64,000 nt of DNA. Source: Alicycliphilus denitrificans K601 (GTDB lineage: Bacteria; Pseudomonadota; Gammaproteobacteria; Burkholderiales; Burkholderiaceae_C). The stretch is from positions 4,913,001 to 4,977,000 of the forward strand of contig NC_015422.1 in NCBI RefSeq assembly GCF_000204645.1, given 5' to 3'. The translations under genes were made by a program, and so were the position numbers. This document shows positions 23,928 through 35,872 of this stretch, piece after piece (position 1 is the stretch's first letter; each line of letters starts with the position of its first letter). The notes beneath the pieces were generated by a model. That model searched no databases and was not told where the DNA came from. It saw only the letters and a program-made list of their open reading frames with translations.

Positions 23928-25133
23928 ATGCAACGTCGCCATCTCCTGCAACTTTCCGCGCTCGGCGCGCTGCCCTCCTCCCTGGGCCTGGTCTCCAGCG
24001 CCTGGGCGCAGTCCAAGGACGCGATCCAGTTCGGCTGCCCGGTGCCCATGTCGGGCCCGTTCGCCGCCAACGGCAAGTTCGCCGACCTGGGCATGAAGCT
24101 GGCCCTGGAGCAGTACGGCAAGGCCCTGGGCCGGCCGCTGGCCTACACGCTGCTGGACACCGAGGGCAAGCCCGCCACCGCCGTGCGCAAGGTGCAGGAG
24201 GCGGCCCAGCAGCAGGGCGCGCGCTTCTTCGCGGGCGGCATCCTTTCGTCCGAGGCGCTGGCCATGGGCAAGGAGGCCGAGAAGGTCGGCGGCATCTTCA
24301 TCACCACCGCGGGCGCCGACGAGATCACGGGCAAGGACTGCAACAGCGCCACCTTCCGCTGGTCGGTGCCCACCTTCGGCGCCATCGAACAAACCGTGCG
24401 CCCGCTGATCGACGCGATGCCGAAAGCCAAGCGCTGGTACACGATCACGCCGCAGTATGTGTTCGGCGACGGCCTGCTGTCGGCCGCCAAGAACATCTTT
24501 AAGGAAAAGGGCGTCGAGCACGTGGGCAACAGCTACCACTCGCTGACCGAGAAGGAGTTCAGCGGCTACCTGACCAACGCCGTGGCCGCCAAGCCCGACG
24601 TGCTGCTGCTGCTGAACTTCGGCGCGCAGTCGTCGGACACGCTGCGCCAGGCGATCAGCTTCGGCATGCACAAGAACATGACCATCCTGATCGCCTGGGC
24701 CTCGGGGCTGGAACAGTTCGAGTCGCTCGGCGCCGACCTGTGCGACGGCGTGTACTTCGGCGCGCAGTACTGGCACACGGTGGACGCGCCCCTGAACCTG
24801 GACCTGGTCAAGCGCTGCCAGGACAAGTTCAAGTCCAACCCCAACTACAGCCTGGCGGGCTCCTACATCTGCACCAAGCTGCTCATCGACGCCATCGTCA
24901 AGGCCGGCTCCGTGGACCAGAAGGCAGTGATCGCCGCGCTCGACGGCATGAAGTACCAAGGCCTGACGGGCGCGGAAGAGGTGCGCAAGGCCGACCACCA
25001 GGTGCTCAAGAACTACTACCTGCTCAAGGGCAAGGCCAAGGCCAAGATGAAGAACAAGGACGACTACGTGGACGTGATCAGCTCCGGCAAGTCCTTCCTG
25101 CCGCCCGAGCAGACCGGCTGCAAGCTGGCCTGA
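23928..25133 (+). CDS. Branched-chain amino acid/amide-type ABC transporter, substrate-binding protein
   Basis: A 401-residue periplasmic binding protein of the Leu/Ile/Val (HAAT) family. It starts MQRRHLLQLSALGALPSSLGLVSSAWAQ, a signal peptide (RRHLLQL is Tat-like). Then come FGCPVPMSGPFAANGKFADLGMKLALEQY, LLDTEGKPATAVRKVQEA and AGGILSSEALAMGKEAEKVGG. A ggag lies before the ATG. It is the first gene of a seven-gene operon with two permeases, two ATPases, a carbamoylase-type amidase and an M81 protein. The enzymes suggest an amide, ureido or carbamoyl compound as ligand rather than a plain branched-chain amino acid. Confidence 0.92.
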   Translation: MQRRHLLQLSALGALPSSLGLVSSAWAQSKDAIQFGCPVPMSGPFAANGKFADLGMKLALEQYGKALGRPLAYTLLDTEGKPATAVRKVQEAAQQQGARFFAGGILSSEALAMGKEAEKVGGIFITTAGADEITGKDCNSATFRWSVPTFGAIEQTVRPLIDAMPKAKRWYTITPQYVFGDGLLSAAKNIFKEKGVEHVGNSYHSLTEKEFSGYLTNAVAAKPDVLLLLNFGAQSSDTLRQAISFGMHKNMTILIAWASGLEQFESLGADLCDGVYFGAQYWHTVDAPLNLDLVKRCQDKFKSNPNYSLAGSYICTKLLIDAIVKAGSVDQKAVIAALDGMKYQGLTGAEEVRKADHQVLKNYYLLKGKAKAKMKNKDDYVDVISSGKSFLPPEQTGCKLA

Positions 25134-25167
25134 CCCCCTGCCGCCCAGAGCGTCCCGGAACCGCCGT

Positions 25168-26028
25168 ATGAGCATCTACCTGCTGCAGACCATCAACGGA
25201 ATCGGCATAGGCATGCTGTACTTCCTGCTGGCCGTGGGCCTGTCCATCGTGTTCGGCCTGCTGCGCTTCGTGAACTTCGCCCACGGCGCGTTCTACCTGA
25301 TGGGCGCGTACTTCTGCTACCAGCTGACGCGCTGGGGCTGGAGCTTCTGGTGGGCGCTGCTCATCGCCCCCCTGGCCGTGGGGGCGATCGGCTGGCTGAC
25401 CGAGAAGCTGCTGCTGCGCCATGTCTACGCCAAGCCGCACGAATTCCACATCCTGGTCACCGTGGGCCTGGCGCTCGTGGTACAGGAGCTCGTGATCCTG
25501 CAGTGGGGGCCGCTGGGCGACAGCGTGGCCACGCCCGACCTGCTGCAGGGCGTGGTGATGTGGGGCGGCTTCGTCTACCCCAAGTACCGGCTGTTCGTGA
25601 TCGGCTTCACGGCCGTGCTGGCGGTGCTGCTGTGGTGGGTGCTCGAAGGCACGCGCCTGGGCAGCGCGGTGCGCGCCGGCAGCGAATCGACCGAGATGGT
25701 GTCGCTGCTGGGCCTGAACGTGTTCGGCATCTTCAGCCTGGTGTTCGCGCTGGGCGCGGCCACGGCGGCGCTGGCCGGGGTGCTGGCCGCGCCCATCCGC
25801 GGCGCCGAGCCCTTCATGGGCATCGAGGCGCTGGGCGTGGCCTTCGTCATCGTCGTCGTGGGCGGGCTGGGCAGCTTCAGCGGCGCACTCGTCGGCGGCA
25901 TTCTCATCGGCGTGGTGCAAAGCGTGATGAGCACGCTGTGGCCCGAGGGCGCGCGCATCATGATCTACGTGGCCATGGCCGCCGTGCTGCTGCTGCGCCC
26001 CCATGGCCTGCTGGGCCGCAAAGGATGA
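25168..26028 (+). CDS. LivH-type ABC transporter permease
   Basis: A 286-residue inner-membrane permease with about eight helices. Family marks are INGIGIGMLYFLLAVGLSIVFGLLRFVNFAHGAFYLMGAY near the start, RAGSESTEMVSLLGLNVFGIFSLVFALGAATAALAGVLAAPI and VVVGGLGSFSGALVGGILIGVVQS. It follows the binding protein by 34 bases and its stop overlaps the first possible start of the LivM-type gene. It should form the channel with the LivM-type partner, driven by the two ATPases downstream. Confidence 0.93.
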   Translation: MSIYLLQTINGIGIGMLYFLLAVGLSIVFGLLRFVNFAHGAFYLMGAYFCYQLTRWGWSFWWALLIAPLAVGAIGWLTEKLLLRHVYAKPHEFHILVTVGLALVVQELVILQWGPLGDSVATPDLLQGVVMWGGFVYPKYRLFVIGFTAVLAVLLWWVLEGTRLGSAVRAGSESTEMVSLLGLNVFGIFSLVFALGAATAALAGVLAAPIRGAEPFMGIEALGVAFVIVVVGGLGSFSGALVGGILIGVVQSVMSTLWPEGARIMIYVAMAAVLLLRPHGLLGRKG

Positions 26029-26033
26029 CCGCC

Positions 26034-27029
26034 ATGAGCAGACATTCCCACCTTCTTCTCGCGCTGGCCATCGTGGTCGCCATGCCGCTGTTCATGCACT
26101 CGGGCTCGCTCGCGAGCGAGGTGCTGATCTACGCCCTGGCCGCCATGGGCTGCAACCTGCTGCTGGGCTACACGGGGCTGCTGTCGTTCGGCCAGGGCAT
26201 CTTCTTCGGCCTGGGCAGCTACACCATCGCGCTGCTGCTCACGCGCTGGCCCCTGCCCATGCCCCTGGCGCTGCTGGCGGCCATCACCATGGGGGCCGCG
26301 GGCGCGGCCGTGGTGGGCTGGATCGCGATCCGCCAGCGCGGCACCTATTTCGTGATGCTCACGCTGGCGTTCGCACAGATGTTCTACTTCATCGCCTATT
26401 CGCTGCCCGGCCTCACGGGCGGCGACAACGGCCTGCTGGACATCCCGCGCCCGTCGCTCGCCGTCGCCGGCCACACGCTGTGGCCGCTGGCCTCGCCCTG
26501 GCAGTACTACGGCTTCGTCGCCGCGCTGTTCCTGGTGGCGTTCTGGCTGCTGCGGCGCGTGTGCGACTCGGTGTTCGGCCGCACGCTGCTGGCCGTGCGC
26601 GACAACGAGGAGCGCGCCGCCGCCGTGGGCTACGACCTGCGCCTGCTGAAGCTGCAGGCCTTCGTGATCTCCGGCGCCGTCACGGGCCTGGCCGGAGCGC
26701 TGCACGCCATGATGACCGGCATCGCGCCCCTGTCCAACGCCGAATACCACACGAGCGAGATGATCATCGTGATGACGGTGATCGGCGGCACCGGCAATCT
26801 GCTGGCCTCGGTGCTGGGTGCGGCGTTCTACGTGCTGCTGGGCGACTGGCTCTCCACGCTGTGGCCGCGCTGGCTGCTGCTGCTCGGCGTGGTCCTCATG
26901 GTGGTCAGCCTGGGCCTGCAGCGCGGCCTGTGGGGCCTGGGCGAGAGCCTGTGGATGCTCGCGCGCCGCAAGCGGCCCGCGCCGCCCGCGCCCGCCGCCG
27001 CACCCAGCGCCAACGGAGGTCAGGCATGA
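26034..27029 (+). CDS. LivM-type ABC transporter permease
   Basis: A 331-residue permease with about nine helices. The signature stretches are LIYALAAMGCNLLLGYTGLLSFGQGIFFGLGSYTIALL, RQRGTYFVMLTLAFAQMFYFI, TGGDNGLLDIPRP and VRDNEERAAAVGYDLRLLKLQAFVISGAVTGLAGALHA. Two starts are possible: 26025, overlapping the LivH stop as ATGA, or 26034, with aaagga about 8 bases upstream. I chose 26034. Its stop overlaps the start of the next ATPase gene (ATGA), so translation is coupled. Confidence 0.92.
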   Translation: MSRHSHLLLALAIVVAMPLFMHSGSLASEVLIYALAAMGCNLLLGYTGLLSFGQGIFFGLGSYTIALLLTRWPLPMPLALLAAITMGAAGAAVVGWIAIRQRGTYFVMLTLAFAQMFYFIAYSLPGLTGGDNGLLDIPRPSLAVAGHTLWPLASPWQYYGFVAALFLVAFWLLRRVCDSVFGRTLLAVRDNEERAAAVGYDLRLLKLQAFVISGAVTGLAGALHAMMTGIAPLSNAEYHTSEMIIVMTVIGGTGNLLASVLGAAFYVLLGDWLSTLWPRWLLLLGVVLMVVSLGLQRGLWGLGESLWMLARRKRPAPPAPAAAPSANGGQA

Positions 27030-27804
27030 GCGCTCCCACCGCATCCCCGGTCCTGCTCGAAGCGCAGGGCGTCGCCAAGCATTACGGCAAGTTCGTCGCC
27101 CTGGGCGGCGTGGACCTGAAGGTGCGCGCCAACACCGTGCACTCGGTCATCGGCCCCAACGGCGCGGGCAAGACCACGCTGTTTCACATGCTCACGGGCA
27201 CCAAGGGCGTGAGCGGCGGGCGCATCCTGTTCGACGGTCACGACGTGACGCGCGAGCCCGACCACCGGCGCGTGCGCCGCGGCATGGCACGCTCGTTTCA
27301 GGTCACCAGCCTGTTCCTAACCCTGCCCGTGCGCGAGAACCTGCGCCTGGCCGCCCAGGGCGTGGCGCCGGGGGCGGCGCTGAACTGCTGGAGCCCGCCC
27401 GTGGGCAGGCGCTCGTGCGCCGACACGGTGGCCAGCGTGCTCGCGCGCGTGGGGCTGGAGCGCCATGCCGGCACGCCCGCAGGCAACCTCTCGCACGGCC
27501 AGCAGCGCCGGCTGGAGGTTGGCATGGCGCTGGCCGCGCGCCCGAAGGCCATCTTCCTGGACGAGCCGACATCGGGCATGGGCATCGACGACCTGGACGA
27601 CATGAAGCGGCTGATCCAGGGCCTCAAGGACGAGCACACCGTGGTGCTCATCGAACACAACATGGGCATCGTCATGGACATCTCCGACACCATCACTGTG
27701 ATGCAGCAGGGCCGCGTGCTGGCCGAGGGCCTGCCGCACGAGATCCGCGCCGACGAACGCGTGCGCAGCGCCTACCTGGGCAACATGATCACCGGAGGCA
27801 AGGC

Positions 27805-27808
<4 letters not shown>
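27026..27808 (+). CDS. LivG-type ABC transporter ATPase
   Basis: A 260-residue ATPase with Walker A GPNGAGKTTLFHMLTG, the LivG-specific RGMARSFQVTSLFLTLPVRENL, signature LSHGQQRRLEVGMALA, Walker B AIFLDEPTSGMG and H-loop VVLIEHNMGIVMDISDTITVM. The signature reads LSHGQ, common in this subfamily. Both ends overlap neighbours by ATGA, so it is translated in step with the permease and the second ATPase. Confidence 0.94.
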
Positions 27809-28581
<773 letters not shown>

Positions 28582-28594
28582 CAAGGGGACTCTC

Positions 28595-29851
28595 ATGGAC
28601 ATGCAATCTTCACCCATCGCCGCGCTGCGCATCGACGGCGCGCGCCTGTGGCAATCGCTCATGGATCTGGCGCGCATCGGCGGCACGCCCAAGGGCGGCG
28701 TGTGCCGCATCGCGCTCACCGAGCTCGACCGCCAGGGCCGCGACCTGTTCGTGCAATGGGCACGCGAGGCCGGCTGCAGCATCCGCGTGGACGCCATCGG
28801 CAACATCTTCGCGCGCCGCGCCGGCACCGACGACAGCCTGCCGCCGGTGATGACCGGCAGCCATATCGACACCCAGCCCACGGGCGGCAAGTTCGACGGC
28901 AACTACGGCGTGCTCGCGGGCCTGGAGGTGGTGCGCACGCTCAACGCCGCGGGCATCCACACGCGCGCGCCCATCGAAGTGGCCGTGTGGACGAACGAAG
29001 AGGGCTCGCGCTTCGTGCCCGTGATGATGGGCTCGGGCGTGTTCGCCGGCGCCTTCACGCTGGAGCACGCGCTGGCGCAGCGCGACGCGCAGGGTGTGAG
29101 CGTGGGCGAGGCGCTCGCAGCCATCGGCTACGCGGGCGAAAGCGGCCCCGCGCACGCCGTGGGCGCGTACTTCGAGGCGCACATCGAGCAGGGCCCGGTG
29201 CTGGAGAAGCATCAGCGCGTGATAGGCGTGGTGCAGGCCGCGCTGGGCCAGCGCTGGTACGACGTGACCGTGCAGGGCATGGAGGCGCACGCGGGCCCCA
29301 CGCCCATGGAGCTGCGGCGCGACGCGCTGCTGGCCGCGAGCCGCATCGTGGCCGAGGTCAACCGCATCGCCGTAGAGCGCATGCCGCACGCGCGCGGCAC
29401 CGTGGGCTCGCTCGAAGTGTTCCCCAACTCGCGCAACGTGATCCCCGGCCGCGTGAAGTTCAGCGTGGACCTGCGCGCGCCCGACGACGCCCAGCTGCAG
29501 GACATGGACGCCGCGCTGCGCGCCGCCTGCGCGCGCATCGCCGCCGAATGCCAGGTGCAGGCCGAGGTGGAGCAGGTGGTGTACTTCCCGCCGCAGCCCT
29601 TCACGCCGCACCTGGTGCAGGCCGTGCGCGCCAGCGCCGCCGAACTGGGCTACAGCAGCATGGACGCCGTCAGCGGCGCGGGCCACGACGCCGTGTACGT
29701 GGCGCGCGTGGCGCCGGCCGCGATGATCTTCGTGCCCTGCGCCGACGGCATCAGCCACAACGAGATCGAGGATGCCGAGCCCGCCCACCTGGAGGCCGGC
29801 TGCAACGTGCTGCTGCGCGCCATGCTCGCGCAGGCGGAGATCGCCGCATGA
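28595..29851 (+). CDS. Zn-dependent hydantoinase/carbamoylase-family amidase (M20-type)
   Basis: A 418-residue enzyme of the N-carbamoyl-L-amino acid hydrolase/allantoate amidohydrolase/beta-ureidopropionase family. Predicted metal ligands and catalytic residues are His90 (GSHIDTQPTGGKFDG), Asp101, Glu135/136 (TNEEGSRF), the His of YFEAHIEQGPVLE and the His of GAGHDAVYVARV. The dimerisation domain has VQGMEAHAGPTPMELRRDAL. Such enzymes release ammonia and CO2 from N-carbamoyl or ureido groups. It is in the transporter operon, so the imported compound is probably a carbamoyl or ureido molecule. The stop overlaps the M81 gene start (ATGA). Confidence 0.9.
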   Translation: MDMQSSPIAALRIDGARLWQSLMDLARIGGTPKGGVCRIALTELDRQGRDLFVQWAREAGCSIRVDAIGNIFARRAGTDDSLPPVMTGSHIDTQPTGGKFDGNYGVLAGLEVVRTLNAAGIHTRAPIEVAVWTNEEGSRFVPVMMGSGVFAGAFTLEHALAQRDAQGVSVGEALAAIGYAGESGPAHAVGAYFEAHIEQGPVLEKHQRVIGVVQAALGQRWYDVTVQGMEAHAGPTPMELRRDALLAASRIVAEVNRIAVERMPHARGTVGSLEVFPNSRNVIPGRVKFSVDLRAPDDAQLQDMDAALRAACARIAAECQVQAEVEQVVYFPPQPFTPHLVQAVRASAAELGYSSMDAVSGAGHDAVYVARVAPAAMIFVPCADGISHNEIEDAEPAHLEAGCNVLLRAMLAQAEIAA

Positions 29852-31314
29852 AGATCCTGATCGCGCGCCTCAACCACGAGACCAACACCTTCTCGCCCGT
29901 GCCCACGCCCATCGAGGCGTTCTCGCCCACCTATGGCGAGGAGGCCTACCGCGCCAACAAGGGCATGCGCACCGCCATGGCCGCCTTCATCGAGCTCGCC
30001 GAAGGCATGGGCGCCACGCTGGTCACGCCCGTGTCGGCCATGGCCAACCCCAGCGGCCCGGTGCACGCCGCAGCCTACGACGAACTCACGCGCCGCATCG
30101 CCGATGCCGCGCCGGGCTGCGACGCCATCCTGCTCGACCTGCACGGCGCCATGGTGGCCGAGCACACCTGCGACGGCGAGGGCGACCTGCTCGCGCGCGT
30201 GCGCGCCGCCGCGCCCGGCGTGCCCGTGGGCGTGGCGCTGGACCTGCACGGCAACGTCACCGGGAAGATGGTGCAAAACGCCGACGTGATGGTGGGCTTC
30301 AAGACTTACCCGCACATCGACATGTACGAGACCGGCGAGCACGCGGGCCGCCTGCTGCTGCAGATGCTGCGCGGCGAGGCGCGCTTTCGCGTGTGCTGGC
30401 ACCGCCTGCCGCTCATGAGCCACACGCTGCGCAGCACCACGCTCGAAGGCCCCATGCGCGACGCCGTCGAGAACGCGCGCGCGCTGGAGCACTCGGGCAT
30501 ACCCGCCGTGTCGGTGTTCGGCGGCTTCTCGCTGGCCGATATCGAGGCGCCGTGCATGAGCGTGGTCGCCACCTGCCGCATCGAGGATGCCCCGGCCACC
30601 CAGGCCGCCGTGGACGGCCTCGCCCGGCAGATCTGGGAGCGGCGCGCCGAATACGTGTACCGCAGCGAGCCGCTGGCCGATTCGCTGCGCCGTGCCCGAA
30701 GCCTGGCCGAGGGCGCCACCAAGCCCGTGCTGCTGCTCGACCATGGCGACAACTGCATGTCGGGCGGCACCTGCGACACCATGGACGTGCTGCAGGCCGC
30801 GCTCGAACTGGGGCTCACGGGCATCGCCGTGGGGCCGCTGTGCGACCCCGAGGCCGTGGGCCGGCTGATCGCGGCGGGCAAAGGCGCCGAGGTCGAGATC
30901 GACCTGGGCAACAAGGTGCCGCTCACCAGCATCGGCCTGGCCAAGCAGCCGCTGCGCCTGCGCGGCACGGTGCGCGCGGTGAGCGACGGCGGCTACACCG
31001 TCACGGGCCCGATCTACACCGGCCAGCGCTGCCACATGGGCCGCACGGTGTGCCTCGACACGGGCGCCGCGCAGATCGTGGTGACCGAGCAGACGCACGA
31101 GCCCTGGGACCTGGGGGTGTTCCATTGCGTCGGGCTGGACCCCACGCGCTTTCGCTTCCTGCTGCTCAAGTCGCGCATGTACTGCCGGCCGGTGTTCGTG
31201 CCGCTGTCCGCCGGGCTGGTCGAATGCGACAGCCCCGGGGCCACGACCTCGGACTACGCGCGCTTTCCGTTCACCCGGGTGCGCAGGCCGGTCTTCCCGC
31301 TCGACGCGCTCTGA
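29848..31314 (+). CDS. M81-family (MlrC-like) metallopeptidase
   Basis: A 488-residue protein of the M81 family, whose name comes from microcystin degradation protein MlrC. Family marks are IARLNHETNTFSPVPT, ILLDLHGAMVAEHTCDGEGDLLARVR, VALDLHGNVTGKMVQNADVMVGFKTYPHIDMYETG and LLDHGDNCMSGGTCDTM. The His/Asp-rich DLHG and YPHIDM motifs are likely metal ligands. M81 genes are common beside ABC or Bug transport systems in Burkholderiales, where they probably open amide or cyclic compounds; the true substrate is unknown. It is the last gene of the operon, coupled to the amidase gene by ATGA. Confidence 0.88.
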   Translation: MKILIARLNHETNTFSPVPTPIEAFSPTYGEEAYRANKGMRTAMAAFIELAEGMGATLVTPVSAMANPSGPVHAAAYDELTRRIADAAPGCDAILLDLHGAMVAEHTCDGEGDLLARVRAAAPGVPVGVALDLHGNVTGKMVQNADVMVGFKTYPHIDMYETGEHAGRLLLQMLRGEARFRVCWHRLPLMSHTLRSTTLEGPMRDAVENARALEHSGIPAVSVFGGFSLADIEAPCMSVVATCRIEDAPATQAAVDGLARQIWERRAEYVYRSEPLADSLRRARSLAEGATKPVLLLDHGDNCMSGGTCDTMDVLQAALELGLTGIAVGPLCDPEAVGRLIAAGKGAEVEIDLGNKVPLTSIGLAKQPLRLRGTVRAVSDGGYTVTGPIYTGQRCHMGRTVCLDTGAAQIVVTEQTHEPWDLGVFHCVGLDPTRFRFLLLKSRMYCRPVFVPLSAGLVECDSPGATTSDYARFPFTRVRRPVFPLDAL

Positions 31315-31360
31315 CGCCTTCCGATTGGACGCGGCCGGATCACAACTGCTTCACCCGCGT

Positions 31361-31387
31361 TTGTCCCCGAGGCGACGGGCCTACAAT
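31361..31387 (+). promoter_or_regulatory. Possible maeB promoter
   Basis: TTGTCC at 31361-31366 and TACAAT at 31382-31387 resemble sigma-70 boxes with a 15-base spacer, slightly short. They lie in the 147-base gap before maeB, about 75 bases upstream of its start. A downstream GC-rich run (GCCGGCGGC) could form a weak hairpin in the leader. Confidence 0.35.
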
Positions 31388-31461
31388 CGGCTCCCCCTAA
31401 TGCCGGCGGCATGCCCATGCGGCAATGCGGCCGCCGCCCCTGCCTTTGCTGGAGACGCTTG

Positions 31462-33771
<2,310 letters not shown>

Positions 33772-33799
33772 CCCCCCAAAGGCCCGTATTAACCCTCGT

Positions 33800-33838
33800 G
33801 CTCCTGCCCATTTTTTGGGCAGGAGCTTGCCTTTTTGC
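33800..33838 (+). terminator. Rho-independent terminator after maeB
   Basis: A perfect 10-bp stem, GCTCCTGCCC paired with GGGCAGGAGC (33800-33826), around an ATTTTTT loop, followed by TTGCCTTTTT. It lies 28 bases after the maeB stop and should isolate maeB from the RNase operon. Confidence 0.85.
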
Positions 33839-33851
33839 GGCCTTTTTGTCA

Positions 33852-33886
33852 CACTACCGGGTCGAAATTTCGGGTTAACCCGTAGT
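33852..33886. promoter_or_regulatory. Nested palindromes before the RNase gene
   Basis: Two perfect palindromes share two bases: CGAAATTTCG (33863-33872) and CGGGTTAACCCG (33871-33882). Around them ACTACCGGGT is answered by ACCCGTAGT, one base short of a full outer arm. The block ends about 19 bases before the RNase start, where a promoter or operator is expected. No regulator gene is adjacent, so the binding protein is unknown. Confidence 0.4.
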
Positions 33887-33904
33887 TTCTGAAAGGTGTA
33901 GTGG

Positions 33905-34309
33905 ATGTTGAAGGCCGTCGCCATCCCGGCGTACAAGGCATTTGTGGCGTGTGCTCTGGGTGCCGCGGTCGTACTTGCGCCGGCTGGCGCGTCCGCGCGG
34001 CAGGCTTCCGAGGCTGCGGCCATCCCTCCCATCGCGCTGGCCGACCTGCCCCCCCAGGGGCGCGCCACCTACGCGCTGATTCGTGAGGGTGGACCGTTTC
34101 CCTACGACAAGGACGGCTCGGTCTTCGGCAATCGTGAACGGCTGTTGCCCGCGAAAAAGCGCGGCTACTACCGTGAATACACCGTGCGCACCCCTGGCGT
34201 GAGGAGCCGGGGCGCACGGCGGATCGTATGCGGCGGAGCCCCGCGCACGCCCGATGCCTGCTACTACACCAGCGATCATTACAGTAGTTTTCGAGAGATC
34301 ACGCAATGA
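33905..34309 (+). CDS. Secreted guanyl-specific ribonuclease (RNase Sa/N1/T1-like)
   Basis: A 134-residue protein with a signal peptide (residues ~1-32, AFVACALGAAVVLAPAGASA) and a compact RNase domain. It matches the Streptomyces RNase Sa pattern: DLPPQGRATYALIREGGPFPYDKDGSVFGNRE, GYYREYTVRTPG, RSRGARRIVCGG and YYTSDHYSSFREI. The catalytic set by comparison is Glu91, Arg102 with Arg105/106, and His125. Such enzymes cut RNA after G and are toxic if retained in the cytoplasm. Its stop overlaps the start of a barstar-like inhibitor (ATGA), giving a classic RNase-inhibitor pair. Two Cys (109, 119) could form a disulfide after export. Confidence 0.88.
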   Translation: MLKAVAIPAYKAFVACALGAAVVLAPAGASARQASEAAAIPPIALADLPPQGRATYALIREGGPFPYDKDGSVFGNRERLLPAKKRGYYREYTVRTPGVRSRGARRIVCGGAPRTPDACYYTSDHYSSFREITQ

Positions 34310-34875
34310 ACCCGGTAGCGCCCGACAGGGCTGATTTCATGGCGGCAGAGCTGGATGGATCGCGCCATGCGTTTTTTCATTCGCAGGACCGCTCCCACGG
34401 CCTTGCGGATATGTCGATTCGTGCACCTCTAAGAGAAAGAGCAACGGAGATGGAAACGCCACTTCGTAAAGACCAGGAAACGCTGCTGCGCGGAGTGCGC
34501 CCCAACATCGTGCAGTCGATCCGCGCGTTCCGCGTGCACGACCTGCAGGAGACGGCGCGCGTGCTGGGCCACCATTTCCTGTACGCCAACCTGGCGCACG
34601 CCCAGTCCAAGCAGGACATCCTGGAACTCATCGCCACGCAGTTCACCTTCCCGGCGCATTTCGGCAAGAACTTCGACGCGCTGTACGACTGCATGACCGA
34701 CCCGCTGCACAAGTCGGGCCCGCAGCCGGGCTTCATCGTGGTGCTGGAGCAGATTCCCACCACGGCCAAGTTCGACAAGGAAGCGCGCGAACAGTTGCTG
34801 GACATCTTCCGCGACGCCGCCGACTACTGGAGCGACCGCAAGATCCCGTTCCGGTGCTTCTATTCTTTTCTGTAG
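34306..34875 (+). CDS. Barstar-like ribonuclease inhibitor with N-terminal extension
   Basis: A 189-residue protein. Its last ~100 residues match barstar: HFLYANLAHAQSKQDILELIATQFTFPAHFGKNFDALYDCMTD and a hydrophobic FIVVLEQIP strand, ending YWSDRKIPFRCFYSF. Barstar itself is about 90 residues, so the first ~80 are extra. Internal Met codons at residues 36 and 49 (METPLRKDQ) might be the true start, the latter with an adjacent cggag. Starting at 34306 couples it to the RNase gene (ATGA), ensuring inhibitor whenever the RNase is made. It should hold any unexported RNase inactive in the cytoplasm. Confidence 0.86.
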   Translation: MNPVAPDRADFMAAELDGSRHAFFHSQDRSHGLADMSIRAPLRERATEMETPLRKDQETLLRGVRPNIVQSIRAFRVHDLQETARVLGHHFLYANLAHAQSKQDILELIATQFTFPAHFGKNFDALYDCMTDPLHKSGPQPGFIVVLEQIPTTAKFDKEAREQLLDIFRDAADYWSDRKIPFRCFYSFL

Positions 34876-35104
34876 CCCGTTCTGCAACCGCCGGCCAGGC
34901 GGAACGGGCCGTTGAAGCGCACCCCGGTGCCGCTTCTCAGGCCATAGAGATAGAGATCGACGCCTCGGGCGAGAAAATGCCCACGGACAAGCTCGTGGAC
35001 GTGTCGCCCCTGGCGCTGCGCATGAGCAGCCCGTTCAACGCGGGCTACTGGCTCGCCGCGGCATGAAATAGACACACCCCTGTGGCGCTGCGCGCCTTCG
35101 TGCG
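34876..35104. other. Gap with an unassigned small open frame
   Basis: This 229-base stretch between the barstar-like gene (plus) and ksgA (minus) shows no gene I can defend. A plus-strand frame to 35066 ends IDASGEKMPTDKLVDVSPLALRMSSPFNAGYWLAAA, which looks protein-like but has no start with a ribosome site. It may be the tail of a lost gene. No hairpin with a T-run is apparent. Confidence 0.35.
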
Positions 35105-35872
35105 TTACGCCGGCGCCAGTTCCTGCGCCAGGGCCACGTAATGCGCCACGGGCACCTCCTCGGCGCGGCGCTGGGTGTCGAAGCCTCCCGCGTAGCCGTG
35201 TCCCTCCAGCCACCGGCCCAGGGTGTGGCGCAGCAGCTTGCGGCGCTGGCTGAAGGCCACCTGCACCAGTTCCGACAATAGCGCCTCGTCCACGGCCGCG
35301 GGCCGGGCGTGGGGCAGCATGCGCACCACGGCGCTGTCCACGCGCGGCGGCGGGTCGAAGCTTCCGGGGGGCACGAACAGCACATCCTCCATGGCGTAGC
35401 GCCACTGCAGCATCACCGACAGGCGGCCATAGGCGGCCGTGGCGGGGGCCGCCACCATGCGGTCTATGACCTCCTTCTGCAGCATGAAGTGCTGGTCCTC
35501 TATGATCTGCACGTGCGCCATCAGGTGGAACAGGATGGGCGTGGAGATGTTGTAGGGCAGGTTGCCTACCACTCTGATTTTAGGAGCTGCAAGCGTTTGT
35601 GCCACCTGCGTGAAATCGACTTTCAGCACATCGGATTCGATGACGTCGAGCTGGCCGTGCTGGCGCAGGCGCGCGGCCAGGTCGCGATCGAGCTCGATCA
35701 CGGTGAGCCGGCCCAGGCGCTCGACCAGGGGCTGGGTCAGCGCGGCCAAGCCGGGGCCGATCTCCACCATATGCTGGCCGGGACGCGGCGCGATGGCACG
35801 CACGATGGCGTCGATGATGCCGGGGTCGCTCAGGAAATGCTGGCCGAAGCGCTTGCGCGGGATGTGCTTCAT
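35105..35872 (-). CDS. ksgA: 16S rRNA (adenine1518/1519-N6) dimethyltransferase
   Basis: A 255-residue KsgA/RsmA. Motifs in order are [21 protein letters not shown], the AdoMet loop [27 protein letters not shown], the catalytic [17 protein letters not shown] and [26 protein letters not shown]. It dimethylates two adjacent adenines near the 3-prime end of 16S rRNA late in small-subunit assembly. Its ATG overlaps the surA stop (ATGA), giving the order lptD-surA-ksgA without the pdxA found between them in enterics. Confidence 0.97.
   Translation of the reverse strand: MKHIPRKRFGQHFLSDPGIIDAIVRAIAPRPGQHMVEIGPGLAALTQPLVERLGRLTVIELDRDLAARLRQHGQLDVIESDVLKVDFTQVAQTLAAPKIRVVGNLPYNISTPILFHLMAHVQIIEDQHFMLQKEVIDRMVAAPATAAYGRLSVMLQWRYAMEDVLFVPPGSFDPPPRVDSAVVRMLPHARPAAVDEALLSELVQVAFSQRRKLLRHTLGRWLEGHGYAGGFDTQRRAEEVPVAHYVALAQELAPA

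Noticed and set aside
34854..35066. A 70-codon plus-strand open frame after the barstar-like gene
   Set aside because: It begins inside the barstar-like gene in another frame and has no ribosome site or recognisable domain; reported only as an unassigned gap.
35574..35616. Possible further repeat copy inside ksgA (GATTTTAGGAGCTGCAAGCG)
   Set aside because: Only a short half-match without a pairing right arm; too weak to count.
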